NCBI GenBank assembly: GCA_017619905.1
Contig: JAFZRK010000195.1
Location: 1 to 8,017 of the forward strand
Length of the DNA: 8,017 bases
Reading direction: 5' to 3'
Source: Bacillota bacterium
GTDB taxonomy: Bacteria; Bacillota; Clostridia; Peptostreptococcales; Anaerovoracaceae
Position 1 is the stretch's first letter, and every line of letters begins with the position of its first letter. Of this stretch, positions 6,107-8,017 are shown piece by piece. The notes below the pieces were generated by a model, which was given only the letters and a program-made list of their open reading frames with translations, was not told where the DNA came from and did no database searches. The position numbers and the translations under genes were made by a program.

Positions 6107-6301
6107 TATTAGAAAATATTAAGGCAGACTGAATACGGTTTTGAAGCGCTCCGAAAGCGGCAGAAGAGACTTTTCGAGGGTGTTTTACAGCAAGTTCGGA
6201 CGAAGTACGGAACGAGCTGATAAAAGACCCGGAAAGGCTCGGCGTGAAGCCGCGAAGCGGGCTGAAAAAAAGTATTCAGTCTGCCTTTAGTATTTGTAAT
6301 A
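6107..6301. repeat. Inverted-repeat-bounded element, about 180-195 bp (MITE-like or structured RNA)
   Basis: A perfect 16-bp inverted repeat, AAGGCAGACTGAATAC (6121-6136) and its complement (6272-6287), closes an interior of 135 bp. Beyond a single unpaired base (6288), seven further pairs follow (6114-6120 with 6289-6295, one being G-U in RNA), and TATTA/TAATA (6107-6111, 6297-6301) may extend it. The interior is GC-richer and holds nested complementary pieces: CGAGC 6213-6217 with GCTCG 6237-6241, CGGC-GTGAA-GCCG 6240-6252 (alternative to CCGC-GAA-GCGG 6250-6260) and CCCG 6228-6231 with CGGG 6258-6261. A run of seven A (6265-6271) abuts the right arm. It sits between convergent genes, a common insertion spot for MITEs. 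No transposase and no adjacent target duplication are seen. It could also act as a bidirectional terminator. Confidence 0.6.
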
Positions 6302-6314
6302 GTTAGATGTGACG

Positions 6315-7694
6315 TCAGTCCTTCAGATCAGAGAACTCTGACTGATTTTTGATCTTCCGGTTCTTGACGATGAATACGACTACGCAGAACGCTATCTGCA
6401 CCAGCGTCGAGCAGGGCGTCGCCAGACCGATGCGGAACAGCGACACCGGCTGTATGCTCTTCATGAGGAGCGACACCGGTATCCTTACGCAGAACGCGCC
6501 GATTATGCCCTGAAGCATCGTAAACAGCGTGTAGCCGCAGCCGTTGAAATAACCGATGAAGTTGAACAGGAACGACGTGAACAGACAGTCTATGGCGTAT
6601 GCCTTAAGGTAGTCCGCCGCGGCCTTCATTACGCTTGCGTCTTTAGTGAAGATGCTGGCCAGCAGCTCTCCGTGGAAGAACGCCAGATAGCCTACGAACA
6701 CGCTTATGGTGAGGGCGGAGGAGATGCCTATCAGCAGCGCCTTGTTGGCCCTGTCGAACCTTCTGGCGCCCACGTTCTGCGACACTACCGCCGACATGGA
6801 CTGTGCGAAGGCCGATGGCAGCAGCATTATGAAAGCGCAGAGCTTTTCCGCGACGCCCAGACCGGAGGATTCCGTTAAGCCAATGTCGTTGATTATCGAG
6901 GTCAGCACCAGGAACGATATGTTTACGAGCGCGCTCTGAAGCGCTATGGGAGCACCCAGCCGGATGCTCCTTTTTATGTTGGAGAACTGCTTCTTTTTCA
7001 GATTCTTAAGTGAAAAATCGAATGGCAGACCGCGCTTCTTGATGATGAAGATGCATATGAAGACGCTTATGCCCTGGGATATCACCGTGGCCAGAGCGGC
7101 TCCTGAAGCGCCCATCTTAAGGCCTTTTACGAAGGCGATGTCGCCGCCTATGTTGAGCACCGCGGCGATGCCGACTGCCATGAGCGGGGTCTTGGAATCA
7201 CCCATGCCTTTGAAGAGACTGCTCAGCAGGTTGTAGCTGACTATGAAGATGCCGCCCAGACCGCAGATGCGCATGTACGAGACGGCTCTTGGGAACGCCT
7301 CTTCCGGCGAGTTGAGAAGGGTGCAGATGCCGGGCGCGGCAAGGGGTATCACGATCATCACCAGGACCGCGCAGACTGCGAAGAGCTTTATTCCCGCGGC
7401 AAGTATATCGCCGGCCAGATCCCGCCTTCCGGCGCCTATGTTCTGCCCTATGAGCACGGACGTTCCCACGGCAAGACCGATGATGACGTTGGTTATCATC
7501 ATTATGAACTGAGCCCCGGTGGCGACCGCGGAAATGTCCGCCGTCACGCCGTACTTCCCGACCACCCACAGGTCCACGGCACCGTAGAGCGACTGCAGTA
7601 TGAGGGCTCCCAGCACCGGCAGGGCGAATCTTATTATGGGCGCGAACAGGGGCCCGCTAGTGAATGTGTTTGCTGTCCTGATATCCGTCTTCAT
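6315..7694 (-). CDS. MATE-family multidrug/cation efflux transporter
   Basis: The protein has 459 residues from the ATG at 7694, the usual size for the family. It would have twelve membrane helices in two six-helix halves and export drugs or other organic cations in exchange for sodium or protons. Seen directly: FALPVLGALILQSLYGAVDL in helix 1, GLAVGTSVLIGQNIGAG, then the KGMGDSKTPL loop and GASGAALATVISQ, a typical MATE signature ending the first half. The second half repeats the pattern with GVAEKL and SAVVSQNVGARRFDRANKAL. Substrate cannot be told. The frame is open upstream to a GTG at 7748, but that codon lies in the promoter, so ATG 7694 is chosen; its ribosome binding site is weak (GGA 7 nt upstream). 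It is divergent from trmO and convergent with pepF. Confidence 0.92.
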   Translation of the reverse strand: MKTDIRTANTFTSGPLFAPIIRFALPVLGALILQSLYGAVDLWVVGKYGVTADISAVATGAQFIMMITNVIIGLAVGTSVLIGQNIGAGRRDLAGDILAAGIKLFAVCAVLVMIVIPLAAPGICTLLNSPEEAFPRAVSYMRICGLGGIFIVSYNLLSSLFKGMGDSKTPLMAVGIAAVLNIGGDIAFVKGLKMGASGAALATVISQGISVFICIFIIKKRGLPFDFSLKNLKKKQFSNIKRSIRLGAPIALQSALVNISFLVLTSIINDIGLTESSGLGVAEKLCAFIMLLPSAFAQSMSAVVSQNVGARRFDRANKALLIGISSALTISVFVGYLAFFHGELLASIFTKDASVMKAAADYLKAYAIDCLFTSFLFNFIGYFNGCGYTLFTMLQGIIGAFCVRIPVSLLMKSIQPVSLFRIGLATPCSTLVQIAFCVVVFIVKNRKIKNQSEFSDLKD

Positions 7695-7718
7695 TTTGAT
7701 GTCCGTAAAGTGTAAGAT

Positions 7719-7747
7719 ATTATACCTTTTCCGCGGAGGTTTTTCCA
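7719..7747 (-). promoter_or_regulatory. Promoter of the MATE gene
   Basis: On the minus strand TGGAAA (7742-7747) and consensus TATAAT (7719-7724) are 17 bp apart. Transcription would begin near 7712, giving a leader of about 18 nt to the ATG at 7694. An 8-bp palindrome, TCCGCGGA (7730-7737), lies within the spacer; whether it is an operator is unknown. Confidence 0.55.
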
Positions 7748-7775
7748 CGCTTTTTAACTAAAGAGGGCGGTTTTG

Positions 7776-7784
7776 TGGTATTCT
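7776..7784 (+). promoter_or_regulatory. Extended -10 promoter directly abutting the trmO start
   Basis: TG-G-TATTCT (7776-7784) is an extended -10 box with no convincing -35 hexamer. The expected start point, 7-8 nt after the box, is position 7791 or 7792, and A7792 is the A of the ATG. The only purine-rich site upstream (GAGGG, about 7763-7767) is roughly 24 nt from the ATG and would lie outside the transcript. Confidence 0.45.
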
Positions 7785-7791
7785 ATAGTTT

Positions 7792-8017
7792 ATGGAAATA
7801 AGCAGGATAGCGACTATTCATACGGACCTTGACGGCAAGTTCGGGCTTCCCAGGCAGGGCGGTCTGGTGCCGGAGCTTACGGGGCGCGTAGTATTCGAAA
7901 AGGAGTACCGCGATCCCTCGGCACTGCGCGGCCTTGAGGGCTGGTCTCACCTGTGGATAATATGGGGCTTTTCGGAGAGCGAGGGCGCCGGATGGTCGCC
8001 TACGGTAAGGCCTCCGC
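7792..8017 (+). CDS. trmO: TrmO, tRNA t6A37 N6-methyltransferase (5' part only)
   Basis: About 75 codons are present before the window ends, so the gene is cut by the boundary, not broken. TrmO (also called TsaA/YaeB) methylates N6-threonylcarbamoyladenosine at position 37 of threonine tRNAs using S-adenosylmethionine, which tunes decoding. The visible part shows the family's N-terminal run: ISRIATIHTD, then KFGLPRQGGLVPELTGRVVF, GLEGWSHLWIIWGF and the start of the TVRPP motif at the last codons. The ATG at 7792 is the only possible start because a TAG lies two codons upstream in frame, and the family begins here. There is no ribosome binding site at normal distance, and an extended -10 box lies 7 nt before the ATG, suggesting a leaderless transcript. 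The gene is divergent from the MATE gene, with 97 bp between the two starts. Confidence 0.9.
   Translation, partial: MEISRIATIHTDLDGKFGLPRQGGLVPELTGRVVFEKEYRDPSALRGLEGWSHLWIIWGFSESEGAGWSPTVRPP

Noticed and set aside
6141..6290. Basic 49-codon frame (TTG start) inside the inverted-repeat element
   Set aside because: It has no ribosome binding site, other frames and the opposite strand are similarly open, and its end lies in the repeat arm; chance is the simplest explanation.
7695..7748. GTG 7748 as an earlier start of the MATE gene
   Set aside because: It falls in the -35 region of the MATE promoter, and the added 18 residues are charged and unlike MATE N-termini.

Overview
The window looks like a piece of the chromosome of a gut-type Bacillota, most likely class Clostridia. 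The reasons are strong AGGAGG-like ribosome binding sites, short gene spacing, one TTG start, frequent ATA and AGG/AGA codons in a moderately GC-rich genome (by eye, not computed), and a gene set typical of that class (PepF-type M3 peptidase, DUF3737, single-domain DUF523/TudS, MATE transporter). No plasmid, phage or transposase gene is visible.

Layout. Positions 1-63 hold terminator-like hairpins. From 64 to about 780 there is a leftward unit: a four-helix membrane protein, preceded by a small gene that seems broken by a -1 frameshift. This unit has its own promoter, whose spacer carries a 12-bp palindrome, and its leader can form a 6-bp hairpin. A rightward extended -10 promoter (816-844) fires away from it. 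It probably drives six closely spaced genes between 889 and 6097: a five-helix membrane protein, a P-loop kinase-like protein, a DUF523/TudS iron-sulfur protein, a D12-class (Dam-like) adenine-N6 DNA methyltransferase, a DUF3737 beta-helix protein and an M3-family oligoendopeptidase F. Gaps range from 3 to 45 nt.

The convergent gap 6098-6314 is occupied by an unusual element of about 180-195 bp closed by a perfect 16-bp inverted repeat that can be extended through one bulge. It could be a non-autonomous mobile element (MITE) or a long-stem structured RNA. To its right a MATE efflux transporter runs leftward (6315-7694). Divergent from it is the start of trmO (tRNA t6A37 methyltransferase), which runs off the window and appears to be transcribed as a leaderless mRNA.

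How the genes fit together: most of the rightward cluster looks like housekeeping or accessory enzymes with no obvious shared pathway. The methyltransferase has no restriction partner in view and is best read as an orphan. I see no clear new multi-gene defence or biosynthetic system. The items most worth a second look are the inverted-repeat element, the frameshifted small gene with its palindrome-bearing promoter, and the leaderless trmO start.
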